Shown here piece after piece: positions 32,890 to 40,441 of a DNA stretch of 45,576 bases. The stretch comes from an uncultured Phascolarctobacterium sp. Lineage in GTDB: Bacteria > Bacillota > Negativicutes > Acidaminococcales > Acidaminococcaceae. The notes under the pieces are model-generated. The model ran no database searches. It was not told the origin of the DNA and saw only the letters and a list, made by a program, of their open reading frames with translations. The number at the start of each line of letters is the position of its first letter. Position 1 is the stretch's first letter. The position numbers and the translations under genes were made by a program. The stretch spans positions 1 through 45,576 of the forward strand of contig UQZN01000021.1 in NCBI GenBank assembly GCA_900545535.1, written 5' to 3'.

Positions 32890-34770
32890 ATGTGGGGGAA
32901 ACTGCATCGTGAACTGATCGTCATAACCATAATCTCTGTTTTGATCATGGCTGTTGCTTTTGCGTTCAATTTCAGTGCCAGCCAAAAGGAGATCCTTGAA
33001 CGTCAGACTTACGATTATTTACTGGAAGCAACTAATTATACTAAGGTTGTTTTGCATACCGAGATCAAACGCCAGAATGATCTGCTGGATATTATAGTTA
33101 AAAATGCGCCGCAATATGAGGGGCAGTATGACAAATTGGTAGGACTGCTGAATTCGGTTTCCAATACGGGACATTTTTCCCGTGTCGGGTTGACGTACCG
33201 CGGTGAAAAAACCTTACTGTGCTACGGCGGTGAAGTCGATATTCGGGAACGCAGTTATTATAAAAAGGCTCTGGCAGGTGAAACTGTAATCGAAGCGCCG
33301 GTCATTTCAATGATCAGCGGCAAAAAAGTAGTTGTGCTGGCTAAACCCTTTTATAAGGATGGCGCGATCGCCGGTGTTGTTCACGAGGCTTACGATCTGG
33401 ATGCTGCAGGCCAAACGCTGCTGGCCGGGCTGAATATGAAGGAAGACCGCATCACGATGATAGCCAAGGTCAACGGTGATGTCATTATGGGTATCCGCAA
33501 TGGCCAATATGATAATTTTTACAGCTTCTTGAAGGAAAATGCTATCGGCTGTTCGATGACCAGCCAGCAGCTGCAAAAAGCGATAGACAATAAAGAGAGC
33601 GGCGCCTTTTATTATACTGATATCAATGGAGAGACACAGTATGTTGCCTTTGCCCCGGCAGAGGTCAATGACTGGTATACCTTCCAGATCGTTTCGGGGA
33701 CGAGCCTGCTGGCAGACCAGCAAATGCTGAATAAGATCGCCAGGGACACGATGGGAAAATATTTTCTGCTTATTTGCCTGTGCTTTATTGTGATCATTTA
33801 CATCTGGCGGCAGATAGAGAAAGACCGCTTAAAACAGATCAATGCCGAGATCGAAGGTCTGCGGCTGACGGCCGGATTGATGGAAGGCTGTATGTTTGAA
33901 TTTGATCTGAAAACCTGTAAATTTTTGGTTGTGAAAAATAGCGTTGGTAACGCGTCGGGCAATAATAGTGAAAAACAGGTGCTGGAGCAATTGAGTGGTT
34001 TTATGACGGCGGTCATTGCGAAAAAAGATGGCGGCAGTTTGAAGCATTACTTCCATGAGGAAGACCTGCCTGCTGTGCAGAAGGCATTGGTGGAACTGAA
34101 ACGGGCGGGCAGAACCGTTTTTCAGGGACGTCTGTATACAGACGCCGGCGATTATCACTGGTACCGTTTTTATATGGCAGTGGTGTTTGATGATAAGCGG
34201 CAGATCAAACGCGTTCTGGGCAATGTGCTGGATATCAACGATACGCAGAATAAATTCGCGCGGATGCAGCATAAAGCAGAACGTGATGGATTGACGGGTG
34301 TTTATAACCGGACCGTCTTTGAAAAATACGTCAATGAAGTTTTGGCTGACGGTACGAAACGGCAGCATGCCTTTTTCCTGCTCGACATTGATGATTTCAA
34401 GAATGTTAACGACAGTAAGGGCCATGCATTTGGAGATGCGGTGCTGTGCGAAGTTACGGCTAACCTTGAACGCAGCTTCCGCAGCTCGGATCTGCTGGGG
34501 CGCATCGGCGGCGATGAATTTGCAGTGCTGATGTGCGATATTAGCAGTAAGGAAAATGCTTTAGCCAAAGCAGAGCAGATCTGCAGCCTTTACAGCAAAG
34601 GCGATACTCAGGAAGGCTTGAAAATATCCTGCAGTATTGGCATAGTGTTCTGTGATTCTGCTGTCGGATCGACCTTTGACGATTTATATCAGCAGGCAGA
34701 TAAGGCTTTGTATAAAGCGAAAGAAAAAGGTAAAAATGTTTTTGTCGTGTTTGATGATACCATGCTGTAA
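32890..34770 (+). CDS. Membrane-bound diguanylate cyclase (Cache-type sensor, PAS, GGDEF)
   Basis: A 626-residue sensor. A first membrane helix (about 8-28) is followed by a periplasmic double-Cache-like domain (about 35-285; RERSYYKKALAGETVIEAPVISMISGKKVVVLAKPFY is typical), a second membrane helix (about 294-312), a PAS-like domain (about 325-450) and a GGDEF domain (about 455-625). The cyclase motifs are DGLTGVYNRTVFEKYV, LLDIDDFKNVNDSKGH and RIGGDEF (near 539). No RxxD inhibitory site precedes GGDEF (RSSD occurs a few residues earlier as FRSSDLLGRIGGDEF, which could serve as one). It should make cyclic di-GMP in response to an external small molecule. AGAGG precedes the ATG. It is monocistronic. 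A promoter is not clear (TTGCCA with an 18-base spacer to TATAAA near 32770 is possible). Confidence 0.9.
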   Translation: MWGKLHRELIVITIISVLIMAVAFAFNFSASQKEILERQTYDYLLEATNYTKVVLHTEIKRQNDLLDIIVKNAPQYEGQYDKLVGLLNSVSNTGHFSRVGLTYRGEKTLLCYGGEVDIRERSYYKKALAGETVIEAPVISMISGKKVVVLAKPFYKDGAIAGVVHEAYDLDAAGQTLLAGLNMKEDRITMIAKVNGDVIMGIRNGQYDNFYSFLKENAIGCSMTSQQLQKAIDNKESGAFYYTDINGETQYVAFAPAEVNDWYTFQIVSGTSLLADQQMLNKIARDTMGKYFLLICLCFIVIIYIWRQIEKDRLKQINAEIEGLRLTAGLMEGCMFEFDLKTCKFLVVKNSVGNASGNNSEKQVLEQLSGFMTAVIAKKDGGSLKHYFHEEDLPAVQKALVELKRAGRTVFQGRLYTDAGDYHWYRFYMAVVFDDKRQIKRVLGNVLDINDTQNKFARMQHKAERDGLTGVYNRTVFEKYVNEVLADGTKRQHAFFLLDIDDFKNVNDSKGHAFGDAVLCEVTANLERSFRSSDLLGRIGGDEFAVLMCDISSKENALAKAEQICSLYSKGDTQEGLKISCSIGIVFCDSAVGSTFDDLYQQADKALYKAKEKGKNVFVVFDDTML

Positions 34771-34799
34771 AGGATGGTAGGAAGAGTATTTGCCTGATA

Positions 34800-34840
34800 T
34801 AAAAAGCAGCTTCTCCTGCAAATGGAGAAGCTGCTTTTTG
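34800..34840 (+). terminator. Terminator after the membrane GGDEF gene
   Basis: AAAAAGCAGCTTCTCC and its perfect complement with a 7-base loop end in T5. Confidence 0.88.
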
Positions 34841-34868
34841 ATGGAAAAATAAATTTCTAAAAAAACTA

Positions 34869-34897
34869 TTTTGAAAAAAGGCAGAATGTGCTATAAT
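34869..34897 (+). promoter_or_regulatory. Promoter of the free-standing small RNA
   Basis: TTTTGA (34869-34874), a 17-base spacer and TATAAT (34892-34897) preceded by TGC (extended -10). The next feature is not an ORF but a structured RNA with its own terminator. Confidence 0.6.
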
Positions 34898-34903
34898 AAC
34901 ATA

Positions 34904-35043
34904 AATTAAAGTATTAGGAATTTAAATATTGCTAAATTTAAAACTTATGAAGTTGATTTTCGGCAAGGTAGATTGCAACCCTCTCCGCCTTGTTTGAAGA
35001 TATTCCCCAAAAATAGACCTGCCGTGAGGCAGGTCTATTTTTT
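34904..35043 (+). ncRNA. Candidate trans-acting small RNA (about 140 nt)
   Basis: Between a TGC-extended promoter and a 13-bp perfect terminator stem (35011-35040, T7) there is no plausible ORF. The AU-rich 5' half is followed by a stem CAAGG/CCTTG (34964-34968 with 34988-34992) whose loop is C-rich (GCAACCCTCTCCG). Then comes the single-stranded motif TGTTTGAAGATATTCCCCA (34991-35009). The same stem-motif-terminator order occurs at 43432-43510. The C-rich loop and UUCCCC stretch could pair with Shine-Dalgarno sequences. Its class is unknown to me. The terminator also serves the convergent GntR gene. Confidence 0.55.
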
Positions 35044-35044
35044 A

Positions 35045-36517
35045 TTAGGGGCTCTTTAAATCGGGTATTTTATAAGGCGTAATGATTTTAGCGGCTTCCT
35101 GCAGGCCGTTCTGCATGATAAAATTACGGATCGTTTCGAGGATATAAGAAAAACAAATTGCTAAATAAGTACTGAAACCTTCACTGTCCTTTGCTTCCAG
35201 ACAAAGATAAGCCTGCCAGGCATATTTAGACAGGGTATCTGTTGTTCCGTAGAGGTTCTGCCGGTGAAAAGCCAGATAATAACCCCAGTGCAGCAGCTTG
35301 TTGGTTTCCTGCAGGATCGCCTGCAATGGCCGCAGCTCAGTAAGCTCGATCAGGGAATTGACCATCAGGGCCAGAGGTATTTTACCGGGCTGGGCAAATT
35401 CTGCCTGCCAGGATTTTTGGGTAAGGGGATCGATTTTGTCAAAGGCGGCTGCCGCAGCAGGTTTGATGATCACGGACATCAGCTGTAAGGCACTGAGATA
35501 GATCAGCGTGTCTTTTTTATACCGTTCGTTCTGCATACAGTTGGCAGTGATGAATGTCGGCGGCAGTCTGACGATAGTGCCTTTAGTATTGATAGTTTCG
35601 GCAAAACCGATCTCGTTGAGCAGAGCCAGCGATTTGCGGATCGTAGAAACCGAAACTTTATAGTTTTTGGCAAGCTCTGCTTCGTAGGGTAAAAAGGTGC
35701 CGGGTTCATAGATGTTGGCGGCGATTTTGTCGATCAGGTCGCGCGCTATCTGTGTATAGTAGTGATCGCGCCCTTTTTCCGCACTCCAGCTGTAATCATA
35801 AACAGGCGTGATAGTGTCTGAAAGCTGATATTTTCTGCTTAATTTTTGGATATATTTTGTGACAGAGGCCGAAAAATCAAGGCACATATCATTGAAACAT
35901 TTGTTGATAAGCTGGTAATCCTTACTTAGCAGAGCGGCCAGCAGCTGCCGGAAATCTTCCTGATCATATTTGAGCAGCAGATTTTTAGGAGTGGCCAGAG
36001 TAAGCTGGGAGTATGTTTTCAGACTGTTATATAAATCGTTATATAGTAGATTATTGGAGCTGCGCAGCAGTTCGTTCAACAGAGATGAAAAAACTGCGTC
36101 AAGAGCAGCAGTTTCCGTACTGTTGATTTTCTTGAGCAGCTTCTGGTAACTGGGAAGTTTTTTGAGATCACCATGTACAGCCGTAAAATAAAACAGCGGC
36201 GGTAAAATAAGTCCCATGGTCTGATAAACTTCGGCCAGTGAGTTCTGACGTCGAACCAGATTTTCGGCATAGCTGCGCGAGCCGCTGTTTGGTACAGGAC
36301 GGTAAATGATCCGGGCTGGTTTGCGTTCTGTGGTTTCAATCAGTCCTTCAGCTTTCAATTTAGCTAAAACGTCTTTGACCGTACGGATACCGACATTATA
36401 AATGGCCGATAGCTGCGGCATAGAGGGTAAAGTATCGCCGTTCTTAAAGTGCCCGCAGGTAATCTGGTCATGTAAATTTTGATAAAGAAATTCAAACAAC
36501 GTATTTTTGCTTAACAT
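35045..36517 (-). CDS. GntR-type regulator with two DNA-binding domains
   Basis: A protein of 490 residues with two complete GntR winged-helix domains. The first is at residues about 5-70 (LHDQITCGHFKNGDTLPSMPQLSAIYNVGIRTVKDVLAKLKAEGLIE). The second is at about 255-320 (RDLIDKIAANIYEPGTFLPYEAELAKNYKVSVSTIRKSLALLNEIGFAETI). Each is followed by a helical region of about 170 residues of unknown ligand. Ordinary GntR regulators have one such unit and about 240 residues, so this is a duplicated head-to-tail fusion. The ATG at 36517 is favoured by AAGGGA 8 bases upstream over the TTG at 36523. Upstream palindromes suggest autoregulation. Confidence 0.85.
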   Translation of the reverse strand: MLSKNTLFEFLYQNLHDQITCGHFKNGDTLPSMPQLSAIYNVGIRTVKDVLAKLKAEGLIETTERKPARIIYRPVPNSGSRSYAENLVRRQNSLAEVYQTMGLILPPLFYFTAVHGDLKKLPSYQKLLKKINSTETAALDAVFSSLLNELLRSSNNLLYNDLYNSLKTYSQLTLATPKNLLLKYDQEDFRQLLAALLSKDYQLINKCFNDMCLDFSASVTKYIQKLSRKYQLSDTITPVYDYSWSAEKGRDHYYTQIARDLIDKIAANIYEPGTFLPYEAELAKNYKVSVSTIRKSLALLNEIGFAETINTKGTIVRLPPTFITANCMQNERYKKDTLIYLSALQLMSVIIKPAAAAAFDKIDPLTQKSWQAEFAQPGKIPLALMVNSLIELTELRPLQAILQETNKLLHWGYYLAFHRQNLYGTTDTLSKYAWQAYLCLEAKDSEGFSTYLAICFSYILETIRNFIMQNGLQEAAKIITPYKIPDLKSP

Positions 36518-36969
36518 CGCCAATATCCCTTCGAAAATATTACAAGTAAATTATAACATAAACATTTACAGCAAAACATATAGTAAATTTACTGGTTTGA
36601 AAAAACAATAAAATATAATTTTAAAATATTTTGTTGTTTTTAAAAAATGAAATTATAAATATAAAACAATAAAAAGTATAATTTTATTAATGATTATAAG
36701 ATTAGCTTTGTAAAAATATGGAAAAGTTTAAAGGATTATTAAAAACGGCTCCTGTTAACATTTTTAAACAAGATATTGTGCTGATTTTTAATAAATGCTA
36801 TAATAAAAACAATAAAATATACTTAATTTAATTGGCAAAATAATTAAACATTAAAAATATTGGTGCAGAGTTTGCAATTATGATGAAATTTGAAATATAA
36901 AAAGTGTAAGATGCAGGATATATTTTTTTAAAACCAGCTATATGCATACGTACACAGTAAGGAGTAAAA
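36518..36969. other. AT-rich intergenic region with regulator sites and A-rich repeats
   Basis: No gene is seen. A palindrome AGTAAATTTACT (36582-36593) and the related half-site AAGTAAATT (36544-36552) flank a TGT-extended TATAAT on the minus strand, making them candidate operators of the gntR-like gene. Three imperfect copies of AAAACAATAAAA followed by TATA-like sequence occur near 36603, 36663 and 36807. The rest is very AT-rich. Confidence 0.5.
36776..36804 (+). promoter_or_regulatory. Promoter of the tandem Cro/CI genes
   Basis: TTGTGC (36776-36781), a 17-base spacer and TATAAT (36799-36804) with TGC before it. The leader is about 160 bases. Confidence 0.65.
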
Positions 36970-37236
36970 ATGGAAACTTTAGACAGAAAAAAAATAGGGA
37001 TGAATATTAAAGTGAGAAGGATGCAGAAGCTGATCTCGCAGACAGCGATGGCGGAAAAGTTAGGCATTTCGCAAACGCATATGAGTAATGTCGAGGTTGG
37101 TCGCGCCATGCTCAGTCTGGAACTGCTGCTGCAGCTGAAAAGTATTTTGGGCTGCACTATCGATGAGCTGCTGTGTTTGGAAGAAGAAAACAAAGCCAGA
37201 AAAAAACGGGTCAAAGTTATTCGCTATCTTGACTAA
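36970..37236 (+). CDS. Small Cro/CI-type HTH regulator, first of a tandem pair
   Basis: An 88-residue protein made almost wholly of an HTH_3 domain (residues about 8-66): IKVRRMQKLISQTAMAEKLGISQTHMSNVEVGRAMLSLELLLQLKSILGCTIDELL. A basic tail ends KKRVKVIRYLD. AAGGAG precedes the ATG. It is a close paralogue of the next gene (same opening DxKKIG and same closing (K/R)VKVIRY pattern). Because no sensor domain exists, it may act by dimerisation with its twin or respond through expression level. Confidence 0.85.
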   Translation: METLDRKKIGMNIKVRRMQKLISQTAMAEKLGISQTHMSNVEVGRAMLSLELLLQLKSILGCTIDELLCLEEENKARKKRVKVIRYLD

Positions 37237-37278
37237 GGCTCTGTAGACAGATTTTTTGAAGAAAGCGGTGGGGCAAAT

Positions 37279-37569
37279 ATGCAAAATCTCGATTTGAAAA
37301 AAATAGGTAATGAAATCAAAGTCAGGAGAGTAAAACAGGGTATTCAGCAGACAGCTTTGGCAGAAATGCTGGATATTACGCAGACCCACCTGAGTAATAT
37401 TGAAAATGGCAGGGTCCCAGGCAGCTTAAAGCTGCTGTTGAAACTGCGCAGTATTTTCGGCTGCCGGCTGGAAGATCTGCTTGATCCGGAATGTGATGAA
37501 GCACCAGTCAAAGCGAATGATAAGCGAATGCGGCGCATCAAGGTGATACGGTATTATGAAAATGCCTGA
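37279..37569 (+). CDS. Small Cro/CI-type HTH regulator, second of a tandem pair
   Basis: A 96-residue HTH_3 protein (IKVRRVKQGIQQTALAEMLDITQTHLSNIENGRVPGSLKLLLKLRSIFGCRLEDLL), 42 bases after its paralogue and followed by a terminator. The main difference is an 8- to 10-residue insert in the basic tail before RRIKVIRYYENA. Its ribosome binding site (GGTGGGG) is weaker than that of the first gene, so the pair may be made in unequal amounts. Tandem duplication is the simplest origin. Confidence 0.85.
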   Translation: MQNLDLKKIGNEIKVRRVKQGIQQTALAEMLDITQTHLSNIENGRVPGSLKLLLKLRSIFGCRLEDLLDPECDEAPVKANDKRMRRIKVIRYYENA

Positions 37570-37582
37570 TGCAGGCAGGCTT

Positions 37583-37622
37583 AAAAAACAGGTCAGCTCT
37601 ATAAAAGCTGACCTGTTTTTTT
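37583..37622 (+). terminator. Terminator after the HTH pair
   Basis: AAAACAGGTCAGCT and AGCTGACCTGTTTT arms with a short loop are followed by a long T run. Confidence 0.88.
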
Positions 37623-37679
37623 ACAAGTGAGTGAAAAATCTTTGTCTATAAAAAAGATAATAATTATTATAAAAATGCC

Positions 37680-37708
37680 TTGCCATAATAAGGTGATAGC
37701 AATATAAT
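37680..37708 (+). promoter_or_regulatory. Promoter of the hybrid histidine kinase gene
   Basis: TTGCCA (37680-37685), a 17-base spacer and TATAAT (37703-37708). The leader is about 77 bases. Confidence 0.7.
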
Positions 37709-37791
37709 AGAAAGAAAATTCAAATATATTTACAATATAAATAAAATTCGTTTTATGCAGATAATTTTATTAAAGATAAAGGAATAAGCAA

Positions 37792-40029
37792 ATGGATTTT
37801 TTCAAGAAAAACAGAATGATAGTCAGTGTAGTGGCTATCTGCTGTTTGATGTTGTGGTATGTGTTATGGACGACTTTAGCCGTCCTGCATATCAACCGGC
37901 AGATCGATTATGTGGCGGGGCATCCTTATAAAGCCATGTCAGAGGTGAGCAGGATCCAGGGCGTGGTCTCACAGACGACGGCTTATTTGCCGATCCTTTT
38001 AGCTGATGGGGAAAATAACCTGACGGAGATCAGGGAGATTTTAGTCGCTGCGCAGACGAAGAACCAAAAATCACTGCAGGTCTTAAAAGAAGTTTATCTG
38101 GGGAATTCTTATGATCTGACAGCTCTGGAACAGGCACTGAGTGCTTTGGAAAAAGCATTGCTGCAAAGCGCGGAGTTTTTTGAAAGTAATCGCAGCGGCG
38201 CTGTGCAGCACAGCAGCGTCAAGGAACATTTCGCAGTTAAAATCGAACCTCTGCAGGCGGAAACGGAAAAAGCTATAAAAACAGTTATGGCTTCTGCTGA
38301 CAGAAGAGTACTGATGATTGAAGGTGAAACGGACGAACGGACGAAGTGGGCCATTATCTATGCAGGCGTGAGCGGACTTTTGATCGTCTTTTTGATGTTA
38401 TATACGTTAAGAAACGAGTTTCAGAAGAACAAACTGCTGCTGAAGCATCAGCTGATCTTGCAGGATGCTTTGAACAGCGCTAAAAAGGCCAACGATGCCA
38501 AACGGTCTTTTTTATCGCGGATGTCGCATGAGATCAGGACGCCGATGAATGCGATCATCGGGATGACTACTATTGCTTTCAATTATCTGGACGATCAGAA
38601 ACGGCTTACGGACTGTCTGAGTAAAATAACCTTTTCTTCCAGGCATCTGCTGATGCTGATCAATGATGTACTGGATATGTCCAAGATCGAAGACGGTAAA
38701 TTAAATGTGAATAACGAAGTTTTCGACCTGAAAAAGGTGATCGAGTCTTTGACTGACATCCATTATCAGCAGGCAGCTGCCAGAGGACTGACTTTTGAAT
38801 TGACGGTAAGCGGCTTTGATGAAGAGCTGCTGATCGGTGACCCTCTGCGCGTCAATCAGATACTGATCAATCTGCTGTCCAATGCGATCAAATTTACACC
38901 TAAGGGCGGCAGCGTCAAGCTGGAGGTCAGGAAGCTGCGCCGCCAGGGCGATCGGCTTTGGCTGCGCTTTACGATCAAAGACACCGGGATCGGTATGGAG
39001 CCGGAATTTTTAAAGAATCTGTACGAGCCTTTTGAACAGGCGAACAACGGTGTTGCTAAAAAATACGGTGGTACAGGTTTGGGAATGGCGATCACGAAAA
39101 ATCTGGTTGCGCTGATGGATGGCTCGATCGATGTGCAGAGTGAGCCTGGAGCTGGCACGGTATTCAATGTTGATCTGCCTTTTGGCCTGCCGGAACAGGC
39201 AGAGAATAAAGCTGCAGTTCTGGATGAGCTGAAAGTACTGGTCGTTGATGATGACCGCGATTGCTGTGAGCATGCTTCCCTGCTGCTGCAGAAAATGGGT
39301 GTCTGTGTGGATTGGGTACTGAGTGGCTTTGCAGCTGTGGACAAGGTGAAATTTGCGCTTGAAAATGGAGAGGGCTGCTATGATGTCTGCTTTATCGACT
39401 GGTGTATGCCAGATCTGAACGGTATCGAAACAGCGCGACGGATCCGCGAATATGTAGGACCGGAGGCTTTGATCATCATTATCAGCGCTTATGACTGGTC
39501 GGAAATAGAACAGCAGGCCCGTGCGGCCGGCGTCAATGCCTTTATTGCCAAGCCGCTTTTTGCCTCGTCGCTGTATAATACGCTGCTGACAGTAGCTCAG
39601 AAAGGGCAGCTTACAGCTGGAGAGACCGGCAGAGAGCAGATAAAATACGATTTTGCTGGAAAAAAAGTGCTGCTGGCTGAAGATAATGAGCTGAATGCAG
39701 AAATCGCTGTGGAATTGCTGAAGTTAGTGGGTCTGGAGGTCGATCATGCAGCCAATGGACAGGAAGCAGTAGAACTGTTTCAGCAGTCGGCGGCTGCATA
39801 TCTGATGATTTTTATGGATATCCAGATGCCGTTAATGAATGGCTATGAAGCAGCCAGGATCATTCGGGGTTCTGCTGCTGCGTCGGCTCAAAGTATACCG
39901 ATCATTGCCATGACGGCCAATGCTTTCAGGGATGATGTACAGGCGGCTCTGGACGCGGGGATGAACGGTCATATTGCCAAACCGATAGATGTGGATATTT
40001 TATATAAGACGATCTCTGAATATGCCTAA
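37792..40029 (+). CDS. Hybrid sensor histidine kinase with two receiver domains
   Basis: A 745-residue membrane sensor kinase. A membrane helix (about 10-32) is followed by an extracytoplasmic helical region (about 35-180) and a second helix (about 186-205). A coiled linker leads to the HisKA domain with phospho-acceptor His near 245 (SRMSHEIRTPMNAIIGM). The ATPase domain carries N-box NLLSNAIKFTP (about 360), DTGIGM and GGTGLGMAI. Two receiver domains follow: REC1 (about 478-600, phospho-Asp near 533 in CFIDWCMPDLNG) and REC2 (about 623-740, phospho-Asp near 674 in IFMDIQMPLMNG). No Hpt or output domain is present, so a partner must exist elsewhere. AAAGGA precedes the ATG. It is monocistronic, and the signal is unknown. 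Confidence 0.93.
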   Translation: MDFFKKNRMIVSVVAICCLMLWYVLWTTLAVLHINRQIDYVAGHPYKAMSEVSRIQGVVSQTTAYLPILLADGENNLTEIREILVAAQTKNQKSLQVLKEVYLGNSYDLTALEQALSALEKALLQSAEFFESNRSGAVQHSSVKEHFAVKIEPLQAETEKAIKTVMASADRRVLMIEGETDERTKWAIIYAGVSGLLIVFLMLYTLRNEFQKNKLLLKHQLILQDALNSAKKANDAKRSFLSRMSHEIRTPMNAIIGMTTIAFNYLDDQKRLTDCLSKITFSSRHLLMLINDVLDMSKIEDGKLNVNNEVFDLKKVIESLTDIHYQQAAARGLTFELTVSGFDEELLIGDPLRVNQILINLLSNAIKFTPKGGSVKLEVRKLRRQGDRLWLRFTIKDTGIGMEPEFLKNLYEPFEQANNGVAKKYGGTGLGMAITKNLVALMDGSIDVQSEPGAGTVFNVDLPFGLPEQAENKAAVLDELKVLVVDDDRDCCEHASLLLQKMGVCVDWVLSGFAAVDKVKFALENGEGCYDVCFIDWCMPDLNGIETARRIREYVGPEALIIIISAYDWSEIEQQARAAGVNAFIAKPLFASSLYNTLLTVAQKGQLTAGETGREQIKYDFAGKKVLLAEDNELNAEIAVELLKLVGLEVDHAANGQEAVELFQQSAAAYLMIFMDIQMPLMNGYEAARIIRGSAAASAQSIPIIAMTANAFRDDVQAALDAGMNGHIAKPIDVDILYKTISEYA

Positions 40030-40044
40030 TGATAATTAAAAAAG

Positions 40045-40081
40045 ATCAAGGACGTACAGTTGAAACTGTGCGTTCTTTTTT
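40045..40081 (+). terminator. Terminator after the hybrid kinase gene
   Basis: The stem AAGGACGTACAGT / ACTGTGCGTTCTT, with two G-T pairs, is followed by a T7 run. Confidence 0.75.
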
Positions 40082-40152
40082 TATGTCTGAAACTATAAAA
40101 GTAGATTTTTTGCAGGGCAGTTGCAGTATGAAAAGGATAATTTTCTAAGGAG

Positions 40153-40199
40153 AGATATAGCAAAAGCACCGCTGGAAGAGCGGTGCTTTTGCTATATCT
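40153..40199. repeat. 21-bp perfect inverted repeat with 5-base loop
   Basis: Arms 40153-40173 and 40179-40199 are exact complements around the loop GGAAG (each arm contains GCAAAAGCACCGC or its complement). It is longer than any terminator in the window and lacks a clean T tract, since TTTTGC lies inside the stem. It lies between the kinase terminator and the phase-variable autotransporter promoter. No gene with a convincing start overlaps it. Confidence 0.75.
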
Positions 40200-40278
40200 A
40201 TGTGATGGGTAAAACCCGTTTGAAAGTTACCAGTTGCAAGACTAGTAAACCGGCGAATTCAAATAAAACAAAAATGTC

Positions 40279-40305
40279 TTGCGGGGGGGACAAATATGCT
40301 ATCAT
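40279..40305 (+). promoter_or_regulatory. Autotransporter promoter with G7 tract in the spacer (candidate phase-variable promoter)
   Basis: GTCTTGC is followed by seven G (40283-40289), ACAAATATGC and TATCAT (40300-40305), with TGC forming an extended -10. Taking TTGCGG (40279-40284) as -35 leaves a 15-base spacer; two more G would give 17. The layout matches the promoter of the other autotransporter (16574-16547). The leader is about 130 bases. Confidence 0.65.
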
Positions 40306-40441
40306 TACCTAAATTAATGCAAAAGGATAAAATTTCTATTGCAATTAATTTTAAAATATCGCGAAAAACTATTTAAGTATCAGGAATAATAGATGCGTTT
40401 AGTTTGCAGCGAGCAGGGAAATCAAGGGGGGAATATTAGTT

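Noticed and set aside
40121..40312. 63-codon plus frame across the 21-bp hairpin and G7 tract
   Set aside because: It runs through a perfect hairpin and the promoter, has no convincing ribosome binding site and no protein-like features.
40426..40431. G6 run just before the second autotransporter start as another slippage tract
   Set aside because: It is the Shine-Dalgarno itself (AAGGGGGG), short, and a length change there would alter spacing only slightly; the promoter G7 tract is the better candidate.
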